Of a DNA stretch of 64,000 nucleotides, positions 17,516 through 25,692 are shown in pieces (the first letter of the stretch is position 1; every line of letters starts with the position of its first letter). The position numbers were made by a program, and so were the translations under genes. The stretch comes from Gammaproteobacteria bacterium (GTDB lineage: Bacteria; Pseudomonadota; Gammaproteobacteria; CAISUE01): the NCBI GenBank assembly GCA_021156105.1, contig JAJNBD010000008.1, positions 124,001 through 188,000 on the forward strand. Direction: 5' to 3'. Under the pieces are notes generated by a model. The model worked only from the letters and a program-made list of their open reading frames with translations. It was not told where the DNA came from and did no database searches.

Positions 17516-17735
17516 ACAATGGCAGCACAGAAGGTTGTATGTTTGTAGCAAGATGATGTTGTAAGGCGGTATAGGTATAAAGAAGTAAAAAGTTTGCGCT
17601 TTGAGCAAGGTGTGCAGCTAGGTTGACGCTTTCCATCATGACGCCAAGTAGATTTCCGCTATGAGATAAAACTTCATCACGATCCTGGCTAGTCTCTGGT
17701 TTTGTTGTGTTTACTTTATTCCAAAAGCTATACAT
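17454..17735 (-). CDS. Hypothetical small protein
   Basis: 93 residues from ATG 17735, with GGGAG 8 nt upstream. Its 3' end overlaps the tail of the Kef-like gene by 62 bp. Composition is protein-like (MYSFWNKVNTTKPETSQ start, then a helical middle with LAAHLAQSANFLLLYTY), but no family is recognised. The Shine-Dalgarno lies inside the 3' arm of the 17743-17799 inverted repeat, so translation could depend on hairpin opening. It may not be a real gene. Confidence 0.45.
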   Translation of the reverse strand: MYSFWNKVNTTKPETSQDRDEVLSHSGNLLGVMMESVNLAAHLAQSANFLLLYTYTALQHHLATNIQPSVLPLFNAYPSVDDALTPLPVAQLA

Positions 17736-17742
17736 GATACAT

Positions 17743-17799
17743 CTCCCACTTTTCTTTTTGCTTGAGTTTATTATAGCTAAACTAAATGAAAAGTGGGAG
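17743..17799. repeat. 12-bp perfect inverted repeat between hpt and the 17454-17735 ORF
   Basis: Arms CTCCCACTTTTC (17743-17754) and GAAAAGTGGGAG (17788-17799) are perfectly complementary, with 33 bp between them. On the minus strand the 3' arm contains the GTGGGAG ribosome-binding sequence of the small ORF, and TATAAT lies in the loop. It could be an hpt 3' stem-loop, a translational switch, or an operator. Confidence 0.6.
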
Positions 17800-17835
17800 T
17801 AAAGTTGAATGCTTGTTCAACGGCTAGTGTTGAAT

Positions 17836-18402
17836 TTAGTTTTGGTCTTCTGGCGCCACTTCATAAATGCCTGGGGCATTGCGTAAATATTCTTTATAGT
17901 CTAAGCCATAGCCAAAGACAAAGCGATCGTCTACCTCAAGAGCTACAAAGTCAGCTTTTTGTAAACCTTCTGCAGGGCGTTTTACAACTTTTTTGTCTAA
18001 TAATACGGCAGTATAAACTTTTTTTGCGCCATTTTTATAACAGTAATCAACAATGGCTTGGAGGGTAATGCCTAAATCTAAAATATCATCTACGATTAAA
18101 ACGGTACGGTCTTGTAAGGAAGTTTTAGGTTCATATTTCCATTCAAGTTTTGAACCTTCAAAGGCACCTTGATAACGCGTTGCATAAACACTATCTAATT
18201 CAAGCGGAAAATCTAATCGAGGTAATAAATTTCCCATCAATACGACGCCGCCTTTAAGTACAGTTAGTAAAATGGGGTTGGCTTCGGATAATTCATTATG
18301 AATACTGATCGCCATTGCATCAAGCGCTGTTTCAATATCATGCTTGGTAAAAAGGCAAATAGCGTTATTAAAAACTTTACGAATCTGTGCTGGAATAGAC
18401 AT
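17836..18402 (-). CDS. hpt: Hypoxanthine phosphoribosyltransferase
   Basis: Purine salvage enzyme joining hypoxanthine or guanine to PRPP. 188 residues. GGVVLMGNLL loop near 66, substrate loop around YATRYQGAF, the PRPP motif VLIVDDILDLGIT near 113-125, and VDDRFVFGYGLDYKEYLRN at the C-terminus are all intact. Follows nagZ on the same strand, separated by a strong terminator, so it probably has its own promoter. Confidence 0.95.
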   Translation of the reverse strand: MSIPAQIRKVFNNAICLFTKHDIETALDAMAISIHNELSEANPILLTVLKGGVVLMGNLLPRLDFPLELDSVYATRYQGAFEGSKLEWKYEPKTSLQDRTVLIVDDILDLGITLQAIVDYCYKNGAKKVYTAVLLDKKVVKRPAEGLQKADFVALEVDDRFVFGYGLDYKEYLRNAPGIYEVAPEDQN

Positions 18403-18428
18403 TAGTTAATTTTCTCATGAGGTCTACT

Positions 18429-18460
18429 GAAAAATCGCCGCCACGTAATGTAAGCGGCGA
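18429..18460 (-). terminator. Intrinsic terminator of nagZ
   Basis: On the minus strand, TCGCCGC and GCGGCGA form a perfect 7-bp stem (18460-18435) with a 12-nt loop, followed by TTTTTC. It lies just after the nagZ stop and before hpt. Confidence 0.8.
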
Positions 18461-18466
18461 GCAAAT

Positions 18467-19474
18467 TTATGAAAAAGCTTGCGCTATTCTAGCACGGTAG
18501 GTGGGGAGAGAATCAATCCATTGTGACGGAATATTTTGGCAAAATTTCCCAAAAACTGTAGTGGTATTTGCTAAAATCTCAGGGTCAAAATATTGTGCTT
18601 CTAAGCTCAATGCTTCGTCCATAGCATCTAAGTTATTACAGATTAAGGCTAAATCACAACCTGCGGCAGAAGCAAGAAAAAGCTTGGTTTTTAAATTGCC
18701 AACAGCATCTGAGCCGGCCATGTCTAAATCATCACTAATGATTAAGCCATGAAAGTCTAATTGTTTGCGCAAAATATCTTGTAGCCAGATTTCAGAAAAA
18801 CCCGCGGGTTTATCATCAACATCCGGATAAATGACGTGAGCAGGCATAATGGCTTCTAAACCTTGATGAACTAAATGCTTAAAAGGTTGAAGATCAGCTT
18901 GCCAAAGATAGCTTAACGCTCTATGGTCAACGGCAATTTCCCCATGCGTATCAGCGACTACGCCGCCATGACCAGGAAAGTGTTTACCAACGGTTGCCAT
19001 GCCAGTAGAGCGCATGCCACGCATGACGGCGCCAGCTAAAATAATAATTTCTTGGGTTAATGAACCATAGCTACGATCGCCAATCACTTCGCTTAAGCCA
19101 AAATCAACATCCAGTACTGGTGCGTAACTAAGATCAATACCATGTTGTTGAAGTTCAATCGACATCACAATACCCACTGCTTCAGCGATTGCAATGCCTT
19201 TAGAAGGGCTTAAACGGTATTGATTAAGAATTTGTCGCCCAGAAGGTAAAATCGTAAAACCTTCGCGTAAACGCTGTACACGGCCACCTTCATGGTCAAT
19301 CGAAATAAATAAATCTGCTCGGACTTGGCGAATGCTTTTGGTTAAGGCAAGAAGTTGCTCTGGTGATTCATAATTGCGTTTAAATAAAACAACGCCAGCA
19401 ACGGCAGGATGTGTGATGCGCTGAATATCAGCGGGCGTTAAAACACAAGCTTCTAGCCCTAAAATTAATTGCAT
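18467..19474 (-). CDS. nagZ: Beta-N-acetylglucosaminidase of peptidoglycan recycling
   Basis: Glycoside hydrolase family 3 enzyme that removes GlcNAc from anhydro-muropeptides in the cytoplasm. 335 residues, typical length, with no signal peptide. Diagnostic segments are GVVLFKRN near 27, ISIDHEGGRVQRL near 58-70, KHFPGHGGVVADTH near 164-177 with the catalytic Asp-His loop, and IISDDLDMAG near 245 with the catalytic aspartate. Transcribed after DUF1820. Confidence 0.95.
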   Translation of the reverse strand: MQLILGLEACVLTPADIQRITHPAVAGVVLFKRNYESPEQLLALTKSIRQVRADLFISIDHEGGRVQRLREGFTILPSGRQILNQYRLSPSKGIAIAEAVGIVMSIELQQHGIDLSYAPVLDVDFGLSEVIGDRSYGSLTQEIIILAGAVMRGMRSTGMATVGKHFPGHGGVVADTHGEIAVDHRALSYLWQADLQPFKHLVHQGLEAIMPAHVIYPDVDDKPAGFSEIWLQDILRKQLDFHGLIISDDLDMAGSDAVGNLKTKLFLASAAGCDLALICNNLDAMDEALSLEAQYFDPEILANTTTVFGKFCQNIPSQWIDSLPTYRARIAQAFS

Positions 19475-19562
19475 TGTTTGTCGTCTCTGTTAATGGTGTA
19501 GAGATGAATGCTTAGCCAGGACTTTTGGTGAGGTTCTCTGGCAAGTCATTGAATAATAAAAG

Positions 19563-19913
19563 TTATTCATCCTTGGGTGTGTGGTCATTTTTACGCATAA
19601 TGCCAGTAGGGAGTACGCGGACATTGCTTTTATGCTCACCAGGCAAAGTATAAACTTTTGCTGTGCCTTCTTTTTCAAGCGTATCAATGCGTAAGACATT
19701 GTGCAGTGGTATGTAAGTGCGTTTAACACCAGCAAAATCGTTTTTTAGTTTTTCATCCGCAGGATCAATCACAAGTTGGCTAGATTCGCCAAAAAGTAAT
19801 TCTTCTAATTCAATAAAACCAAACATTTCGCTTTCAGAGACGCTCAACGCATAAAGCTCGTAAACTTGATTTTGGGCGGCAAAACTAACGCGATAAATGA
19901 TTTTTTTAGCCAT
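19563..19913 (-). CDS. DUF1820 family protein
   Basis: 116 residues of a family common in gammaproteobacteria with no known function. The match is over the full length: YRVSFAAQNQVYELYALSV at the N-terminus, GFIELEELLFGE, and KRTYIPLHNVLRIDTLEKEG near 65-85. Cytoplasmic, no membrane spans. Upstream of nagZ on the same strand, as often seen for this family. Confidence 0.85.
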   Translation of the reverse strand: MAKKIIYRVSFAAQNQVYELYALSVSESEMFGFIELEELLFGESSQLVIDPADEKLKNDFAGVKRTYIPLHNVLRIDTLEKEGTAKVYTLPGEHKSNVRVLPTGIMRKNDHTPKDE

Positions 19914-20093
19914 GAGATAAGGTACCGTGAATTAATATTGATAAGTTAATTATAATCGATTTTATAGGTGGGGGGTTAGGGGTATTAAGAGGTATTAAAT
20001 AAAGGCTGCATATTTTGAGATATTTCTTCTTTAAACTAATAAAGAATAAAGAAGGGATATATAGCCAGGCAAGAATTTTATTCTTAAGGAGGA

Positions 20094-20405
20094 TTATCTT
20101 CCCTGTTCATCAATATAAGCTGAACGCTCCTGGTGGTTAGGGCTTTGAGTCTTAGCGGCTGTTGTGCCTGAAAAGGGGGTTGAACTTGGTGAGTTGGAGG
20201 TGAGGAGAGGAGGACACTGGCAATTGGTGAATTGTACGGTAAGGGGTGTGTTTTGTGGTAAGTTGATAAAACCGTGATAAGGCCGATAGGAGTCGAGGAA
20301 TCGCCCAATAACTTTATTATTCTGTAAAATCTCAACGGTGCAAGCATACCCTGAGCAAGCTAATACTAAGCTTGAAGTTAATAAAGCCAATTTTAATTTA
20401 CACAT
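20094..20405 (-). CDS. Hypothetical secreted protein
   Basis: 103 residues with an N-terminal signal (MCKLKLALLTSSLVLACSGY). The mature part has CTVEILQNNKVIGRFLD, PLTVQFTNCQCPPLL and a polar Ser/Thr/Gln-rich tail. The early part could be a small beta-domain. The paired cysteines (ACT, NCQC) suggest a disulfide in the periplasm; a lipoprotein reading (LVLAC) is also possible. No family recognised. Confidence 0.6.
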   Translation of the reverse strand: MCKLKLALLTSSLVLACSGYACTVEILQNNKVIGRFLDSYRPYHGFINLPQNTPLTVQFTNCQCPPLLTSNSPSSTPFSGTTAAKTQSPNHQERSAYIDEQGR

Positions 20406-20792
20406 ACTATCTTCCTTTTTAAGTTTAAGAAAAGTCCCAGCTTTACTTTAGCATAATTTTTTATGCTCTTGCAGCTGAGTAAAATGCTGTGCAGATAAAG
20501 ATGTTGCCATTACATCTCTGCAGAGGATAAAACTGTTTCTCGTTTGATCAGGTTGTTCTATTGAATATCCTTATCAGAGCCGCGACTGCCAGAGGGTAGT
20601 TAATAAAACCATCTCGCTGCATCAGCGGTGATTTCTAGCTTGTAGGGTGGACAAAGCCGCGCTAGCGCTTTGCCCACCCTACAACAAACTTCATACCTCG
20701 CAGAGTAGGTAATGCCTCTATAACTTTTTTAATAAAAGCTTAATTTTAAGGATCTATAATTACTTTACCATTATTGCTAAAGGGCTTTTAAC
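20406..20792. other. Intergenic region, 387 bp
   Basis: Holds the promoter regions of the divergent genes, a 43-bp near-palindrome (20641-20683), and TATAAT at about 20756-20761 upstream of the 20793 gene. No coding frame with a ribosome-binding site was seen. Confidence 0.6.
20641..20683. repeat. Near-palindromic GTAGGGTGGGCAAAGC-type element
   Basis: TGTAGGGTGG at the left and CCACCCTACA at the right are inverted arms; the inner parts ACAAAGCC and GCTTTG also pair, around GCGCTAGC. The sequence resembles the short GTAGGGTGGGC palindromes dispersed in many bacterial genomes. One copy in this window. Confidence 0.6.
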
Positions 20793-21809
20793 ATGCCAAA
20801 TACCCATAAAAGCTCAATACCGCAGTTAGCTGAGCAATTAAAATCAAATAATGTTCATAATCAAGAAGTCAAATTATTAACCTTAGTGCTAAAAAAATAT
20901 TTGCCCCTTATAGAACAAACTCATGGTTCTGAATTTGATTTGTTGTATAGTCTTGGATCTAAGCTGCAGATGGTCAGTAATATAATTATTTCTTATCGAC
21001 TATTAAAACAAGCTTTGCCAGAAGTAATGCAAAACCTTGTTAAATATTTACAGCCTATTTACCAACAATATGGTAAAGATTTATCCGAATCTATGCTGTT
21101 GAAGATTCAAGTGCAGTTAGAAGGAAAAATCAAAGCATTTGATTTTTCAGGAATAGCATCTGTCTATAGAGAAGCTGGGCAGGAGGTGGCGGCAGAGCTA
21201 AATCCCTTTGATCCCGAAAAAGCGCTTAATATTCTACGGCAAATTAATTCTGATATGGGCGGTATACTTTATTGGGATTCTTTTAAACCGATGATTTCAC
21301 AATGGAGAGAAATATATCAAAACACAGTCATCGAATTTCTTGAAAGCTATGTAGAAGATTGGAGGGAAGATTCTTCAACCTTGCGCCAAGTAGAGGCAAC
21401 GCAAACCATTAGCCAGCAAGTTTATGATGCTTTAGCTAGCGATATCGAAGGGTATGCTCAAGCCTTGGTTAACTCGGAAGAATATCAAGAACTTGTAGAA
21501 GCCGATCATGCAAGGTATTTCAAAGAAAAAATGACCTCTTATATTAAGGCAAAATTACAAACAAACTGCCTCCCTGAGGCTGTTAAACAGGTAATTATTC
21601 TTGATTTATACATCTTAGCTTCTACTTACTATAAAGAAGCACAAATGCAATTAGCGCTCACGTTGCTTGATCAAAAAGCAAACCAAACCGCTATGCAGCA
21701 ATCACCATTGTTAAGTCAGTCTTTTTTCAAGGCTTCGGCGTCGCAAGAGCAAAGTGAGCAAACAGGTTTGGCGCAGAAGCAGGAGTTGAAATTTCAAAAA
21801 TATAATTAA
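20793..21809 (+). CDS. Hypothetical helical protein, possible secreted substrate
   Basis: 338 residues from ATG 20793, with AAAGGG 8 nt upstream. No family recognised. It appears almost wholly alpha-helical and soluble, with no signal peptide or membrane span, and ends in a polar Gln/Glu/Ser-rich tail (SASQEQSEQTGLAQKQELKF). Monocistronic, flanked by its own promoter region and a convergent membrane-protein gene. Such orphan helical proteins with polar C-termini are common among Dot/Icm substrates, but there is no direct evidence here. Confidence 0.7.
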   Translation: MPNTHKSSIPQLAEQLKSNNVHNQEVKLLTLVLKKYLPLIEQTHGSEFDLLYSLGSKLQMVSNIIISYRLLKQALPEVMQNLVKYLQPIYQQYGKDLSESMLLKIQVQLEGKIKAFDFSGIASVYREAGQEVAAELNPFDPEKALNILRQINSDMGGILYWDSFKPMISQWREIYQNTVIEFLESYVEDWREDSSTLRQVEATQTISQQVYDALASDIEGYAQALVNSEEYQELVEADHARYFKEKMTSYIKAKLQTNCLPEAVKQVIILDLYILASTYYKEAQMQLALTLLDQKANQTAMQQSPLLSQSFFKASASQEQSEQTGLAQKQELKFQKYN

Positions 21810-21839
21810 TTGATTGCTATTTAATATTAACTTAGTCTC

Positions 21840-22694
21840 TTACTTAAATATGGTTCTTTGTTTTGAGGTAAAAGCTTCATGCATAATGTTTGGGTCAAGT
21901 CCATCAACTGTTTGGCCTGAGCTTGCATAATGATAGAGTGCACAGCGTAAGATCATGGATAAGGCTGAATAAACCAAAATAAAAATAAAAATCAGTATGC
22001 CGCTCAGCAAAACTCCCCAAAAAGTGAAATCTGGAGTTAAGAAATGCAATCCTATTACAGCAGGTAATAGGCAGATGAGAAGCATCGGTAAAGTTAAAAT
22101 ACCTAATCCAAAGTTTGAGGTTAGAGATTCTCCCCAAGTTTTTTTGATTAAGCATCCTGAGCGCTTGATAGCATCAAAAGGCCCAATATTCTCAATGATC
22201 AGTACAGGGATAACAAAATAACATATAACGCTCCAAGCGCCGCCAATGAGGTTTATGGTAATCATTTCACTTAATTTCGCTGAGCTCTTTTGCAAAAAAT
22301 TTAGCAATAAACCTATGCTGGCACTAACAGCGCTCCAAGCAAAAATATGCTTGATATTTTTCCATGCCATGCTGATGCCATACTTAAGGGGTAAGGTTTT
22401 TCCTTGAAAAGCCATCATCACATTTGCAGCTAGTGCAGAATTAAAAAAAATCACAAAGAAGTAACTGAATAAATAAAATAATGCTAGGCATAGGTAAAAG
22501 GGCCACGTACTTGCTAACTGTTGCGTATTTGCATTGTATCGAATTACCAAGGTTAAAAAACCAAGCCAGATTAAAGCAGCGCTTAAAATGCTAGCTGTCG
22601 CGCCAAGTAAGGGAAAAACTAGCAAACGTTTGTCTTGGCTCAAGATTGAATAAGCTTGTTTGATTAAAGCAATGCCATTGCTAACTCGGCTCAT
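21840..22694 (-). CDS. DUF6159-like integral membrane protein
   Basis: 284 residues with about six membrane spans. It begins with a soluble MSRVSNGIALIKQAYSILS helix and LLVFPLLGATASIL, then has GGAWSVICYFVIPVLIIE and GPFDAIKRSGCLIKKTWGES, the cytoplasmic segment characteristic of the DUF6159/YciC-like family. Function unknown. Single gene; its start at 22694 lies in a 267-bp gap divergent from ubiC. Confidence 0.75.
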   Translation of the reverse strand: MSRVSNGIALIKQAYSILSQDKRLLVFPLLGATASILSAALIWLGFLTLVIRYNANTQQLASTWPFYLCLALFYLFSYFFVIFFNSALAANVMMAFQGKTLPLKYGISMAWKNIKHIFAWSAVSASIGLLLNFLQKSSAKLSEMITINLIGGAWSVICYFVIPVLIIENIGPFDAIKRSGCLIKKTWGESLTSNFGLGILTLPMLLICLLPAVIGLHFLTPDFTFWGVLLSGILIFIFILVYSALSMILRCALYHYASSGQTVDGLDPNIMHEAFTSKQRTIFK

Positions 22695-22943
22695 GAGTGC
22701 TCCTATTGTTTTTCTTTAAGCTATCTTTTTAAAACTTGTGTGTCAAGTGCTCTGATTTTTTATTGTTAAAAATATTGCCAATTTTGAAAGCTTACATAAT
22801 AACAGCATAAATGAATTTAAAAGTCTAGCTTGCTTTGTGCGCGCAATAACGACGAGAGAATGGCTCACTCTCATCAGCCTGTGTCGAAAGTGTAGCCGCC
22901 CAGGTTTTGCGCTTACTGCGCTACCTATTTAGCTTCTAGTTTG

Positions 22944-22955
22944 CTTTGGTATAAT
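22944..22955 (+). promoter_or_regulatory. Extended -10 promoter of ubiC
   Basis: TGGTATAAT (extended -10) ends at 22955, only 6 bp before the ubiC ATG at 22962. No Shine-Dalgarno lies between, so the transcript may start at or next to the initiation codon. No good -35 is visible, as expected for an extended -10 promoter. Confidence 0.5.
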
Positions 22956-22961
22956 GAGTTT

Positions 22962-23384
22962 ATGAACTTACTTGATCCAGGCTCGTTAACTAAAAAGCTT
23001 CAATCGATTGCTAAACAATCCTTTTCAGTAAAAGTCTTAAGTGAAGGTTTTGTATTGGTGTCTCCCCATGTTTTTCCTGAATTAAAACTTCCTTCCAAGC
23101 AAGCGGTTTGGTGTCGTAAAGTGGAGCTATGCGTGGATAATGAAGTATTTGTGCAGGCTGCAACTTATATTCCTTTAGCTACTTTGCAAGGCCCTGGGCG
23201 GCAATTGTTGTTATTAAAAAACCGGCCGCTTGGCAAAATCTTATTTCGTGATCCTTCTTTAAAACGTAGTCCTTTTAAAATTAGCGGTAATACGCGTAGC
23301 TCGGTGTTTTATTTTTATGGTAAACCTTTGCTGGTGCAAGAATCTTTTACAGAAGTTTGTTTAAAAAAAATGCAAGGTGCATGA
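22962..23384 (+). CDS. ubiC: Chorismate--pyruvate lyase
   Basis: First committed step of ubiquinone synthesis: chorismate to 4-hydroxybenzoate plus pyruvate. 140 residues from ATG 22962, slightly shorter than the E. coli enzyme. Recognisable blocks are VKVLSEGFVLVSP, WCRKVELCVDNEVFVQA with the conserved Arg of the active site, LGKILFRDPSLKR, and FYGKPLLVQESF with the catalytic glutamate near the C-terminus. ubiA is not adjacent. The ubiquinone made would serve the NuoA-F complex encoded at 51-56 kb. Confidence 0.85.
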   Translation: MNLLDPGSLTKKLQSIAKQSFSVKVLSEGFVLVSPHVFPELKLPSKQAVWCRKVELCVDNEVFVQAATYIPLATLQGPGRQLLLLKNRPLGKILFRDPSLKRSPFKISGNTRSSVFYFYGKPLLVQESFTEVCLKKMQGA

Positions 23385-23385
23385 T

Positions 23386-23610
23386 ATGGAAGTTCATATT
23401 TTTGTCAAACCTGGCAAAAAGAAAAATGAGATTTTAGGTCAGGATGAAAATGGCCGGTTATGTATTAGCCTTACTGCTCGTGCGCAAGATGGTGGAGCTA
23501 ATGAAGCATTAATAGAATTTTTAGCAAGAACTTGGCAAGTCCCTAAGTCAAAAGTCAAACTCATTAAGGGTCATCAGGCAAGATACAAAACTGTCCAATT
23601 AACTGAATAA
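23386..23610 (+). CDS. YggU/DUF167 family protein
   Basis: 74 residues from ATG 23386, immediately after the ubiC stop; a GTG at 23377 would overlap ubiC. The family pattern is complete: HIFVKPGKKKNEILG, RLCISLTARAQDGGANEALIEFLA and SKVKLIKGHQARYKTVQL. A small conserved protein of unknown function, usually next to yggT, which is absent here. Probably co-transcribed with ubiC. Confidence 0.88.
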   Translation: MEVHIFVKPGKKKNEILGQDENGRLCISLTARAQDGGANEALIEFLARTWQVPKSKVKLIKGHQARYKTVQLTE

Positions 23611-23788
23611 ATGGCTGGCTTTTTATCTAAGCGCTTGCAGCATTTATTTTGCCGTTAAGTCGTTTAGACTTGAGCCTAGTTTTTTAGAAGTTATGTGAGT
23701 TGATTCACTAACAATAATCGGTATAATTGCATGCGGGACAGTATGGTGCGGTCTCTATTTTGCTCATAAACAAAAATAAGGAACCTAT

Positions 23789-24373
23789 ATGGGATTTTCG
23801 CTTACACAAGTATTAGATCTTAGCCTTGATGTTGCTTCTAAGTTAGGCGCGTTAGCAGGGGGTATTTTTTCTGTCACCAAGGCCGGTATTTCAGTTCAAA
23901 CTCAAACGCCAATAGCGGCAGATACGATGCATCATGCAACAGCTATTTTTGCGGCTTCAGCTGGAGCGCAAGTGGCTTCAGGTGTTTTTCATTCAATTAG
24001 GCAACATAGTGAAATCCAAGAGCGTAGGCTGCGTATTGCTGGAGCAGGGGCCGCGGCAACGGTATCTCGTCCTCCTTCCCAAGTTGGTGATGCTTCGGCG
24101 CCATTGCTAATGAGCCCCGACAATGGTTTAGCTGCTAGCAAAAGTGTTATAGCAGAGCGTGGGGGTGGTGTTGCGCTTATGACGGGTGGTGCTGCAATGG
24201 TTGCAGCAGGTTTTTATGAAATTGTTAATAATCCTATCACGGGTGGTAACTTAATTCTGGCGGGTTGTGCAGTAGCTGCGTTTGGTGCAGTTGGCTTGAA
24301 GCATTCCTATGATCGAGAATTAAGCGATGTGGTTACGGTAGAGCAGCGTACGTCTTTAAAGCTTTCTGCTTAA
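23789..24373 (+). CDS. Hypothetical Ala/Gly-rich membrane-associated protein
   Basis: 194 residues from ATG 23789 with AAGGA upstream. Two hydrophobic, small-residue-rich regions flank a polar middle: residues about 18-35 and, near the C-terminus, VALMTGGAAMVAAGFYEIV plus LILAGCAVAAFGAVGL (about 128-170). No signal peptide. No family recognised. It ends at a clear terminator, so it is a stand-alone unit. Hairpin-like hydrophobic pairs occur in effectors that insert into host membranes, but this is only a possibility. Confidence 0.65.
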   Translation: MGFSLTQVLDLSLDVASKLGALAGGIFSVTKAGISVQTQTPIAADTMHHATAIFAASAGAQVASGVFHSIRQHSEIQERRLRIAGAGAAATVSRPPSQVGDASAPLLMSPDNGLAASKSVIAERGGGVALMTGGAAMVAAGFYEIVNNPITGGNLILAGCAVAAFGAVGLKHSYDRELSDVVTVEQRTSLKLSA

Positions 24374-24386
24374 TTATTTATTATTT

Positions 24387-24418
24387 GTAGCCTTTAATGA
24401 AAAGTTGAAGGCTACTTT
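24387..24418 (+). terminator. Intrinsic terminator after 23789-24373
   Basis: GTAGCCTT (24387-24394) and AAGGCTAC (24408-24415) form a perfect 8-bp stem with a 13-nt loop and a short TTT tail, directly before thiN. Confidence 0.65.
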
Positions 24419-24429
24419 ATCGATGAACT

Positions 24430-25119
24430 ATGAATTTCTCACGTTTCCTCATCGTTGCTAATGGCCCATTTCTGCCTGAAGCGCAGCTCAAAGCTTTTAT
24501 ACCAGGGCGAACGGTGGTGGCTTTAGACGGTGCGGCTGATCGTTTGAAGCAATTAGGCGTAAAACCCGATGTGATTTTGGGTGATTTTGATTCTCTGCAA
24601 AACCCGGCGGAGCATGGCATCCAATTGCATCAGCATGAAGCCTTTGTTAATGAACAAGGCATTTTAATTGTGCCTGCTTATGATCAGAATCAAACGGATT
24701 TACAAAAAGCCATTGATTTTTGTGATGCGCAATCAGCGCAAAGTATTGATATTGTCTGTGCGACAGATGGTCGTTTTGATCATGCAATTTCCAATATACG
24801 CGTATTAAAGAAAAAATATCGCCAGCGTCGGCCGCTCGTTTTGCATGTGGCGCAACAATCTTTAATTTATTTAAAAGATGAATCTTACGAAATTCAAGGC
24901 AAGATAGGTGATATGCTGGGTTTATTTGGTTTTCCCCATGCAGTTGCTAATAGCCAAGGATTGAAATATGAATTAACACAATATGTGCTGGATTTTGCGG
25001 AGCAAGATAGTTCGTCTAATCAATTAACTCAAGAAAAAGCTTTAATCGAGATCAAAGGCGAAGCTTTGTTGGTTGGGCCTATGGCGGATTTCGTCAAGGC
25101 CAATAACTTTAGCATTTGA
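24430..25119 (+). CDS. thiN: Thiamine pyrophosphokinase
   Basis: Transfers pyrophosphate from ATP to free thiamine, a salvage reaction. 229 residues. Motifs of the COG1564 family are VALDGAADRLKQLGVKPD near 32-49, ILGDFDSL near 50-57, and NQTDLQKAIDF near 87, with DGRFDHAISN near 112, all acidic substrate and Mg sites. Most gammaproteobacteria instead phosphorylate thiamine monophosphate with ThiL. Its end overlaps the tail of the convergent pncA-like gene by 78 bp. Confidence 0.88.
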   Translation: MNFSRFLIVANGPFLPEAQLKAFIPGRTVVALDGAADRLKQLGVKPDVILGDFDSLQNPAEHGIQLHQHEAFVNEQGILIVPAYDQNQTDLQKAIDFCDAQSAQSIDIVCATDGRFDHAISNIRVLKKKYRQRRPLVLHVAQQSLIYLKDESYEIQGKIGDMLGLFGFPHAVANSQGLKYELTQYVLDFAEQDSSSNQLTQEKALIEIKGEALLVGPMADFVKANNFSI

Positions 25120-25692
25120 TGCACTTAAATGTTCGAAAACTAGATTAGGGTTTTCACTAATGCCACGGCAGCCTTCGTGGACGACGTGTACGTCATAGCC
25201 AAGTTTTAAGCCATCTAGCGCCGTATATTTCACACTAAAATCTGTTGTTAGTCCAAGCACATAAATATATTGAATGCGCTGAAATTTTAGTAAAGTATGT
25301 AAGCCTGTACCTAAACGGCCATGATTATCTAAAAAGGCACTGTAGCTATCCACGTGTTCGTGAACACCTTTGTGGATAACATGATGAATGCGGGACTGAT
25401 CAAGATCATCGGCAAGGGCGGCGCCTTCGCTATGTTGTACGCAGTGGCTAGGCCATAAAAATTGTGGAATAGTGTGATTTGGTACTTCGTCACCAATTTT
25501 TTTGCCAGGATGTTGTTCGATAAAGCTAATGTGTTTAGGAGGGTGCCAATCTTTAACGGCCACGACAAAGTTAAATTGAGGCATCAGGTAGTTGGCGATA
25601 GGGATTACTTCATGTGCATTAGGCACGGGTAAAGCGCCTTCAGTCATGAAGTCTTTTTGCAAATTGACTAAAATCAACGCTGCATTTTTCAT
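25042..25692 (-). CDS. pncA: Nicotinamidase-like isochorismatase-fold protein with altered catalytic residues
   Basis: 216 residues of the PncA type. The metal site is kept: KDWHPPKH (Asp, His, His) and PSHCVQ. The conserved active lysine is kept in HKGVHEH, and DGCRG-like HEGCRGIS follows. However, the catalytic aspartate of the VDxQ motif is Asn (LVNLQKDF, about residue 10), and the nucleophilic cysteine of GxxTDxCV is Ser (GLTTDFSVKYTAL, codon AGT near 25227). By analogy with M. tuberculosis PncA (D8-K96-C138), two of the three catalytic residues are changed. It may have lost nicotinamide hydrolysis or act on another substrate. Confidence 0.85.
   Translation of the reverse strand: MKNAALILVNLQKDFMTEGALPVPNAHEVIPIANYLMPQFNFVVAVKDWHPPKHISFIEQHPGKKIGDEVPNHTIPQFLWPSHCVQHSEGAALADDLDQSRIHHVIHKGVHEHVDSYSAFLDNHGRLGTGLHTLLKFQRIQYIYVLGLTTDFSVKYTALDGLKLGYDVHVVHEGCRGISENPNLVFEHLSASNAKVIGLDEIRHRPNQQSFAFDLD

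Noticed and set aside
23611..23658. A 15-codon frame (MAGFLSKRLQ start) just after the YggU-like gene
   Set aside because: Too short, no ribosome site beyond read-through, and no regulatory codon pattern.
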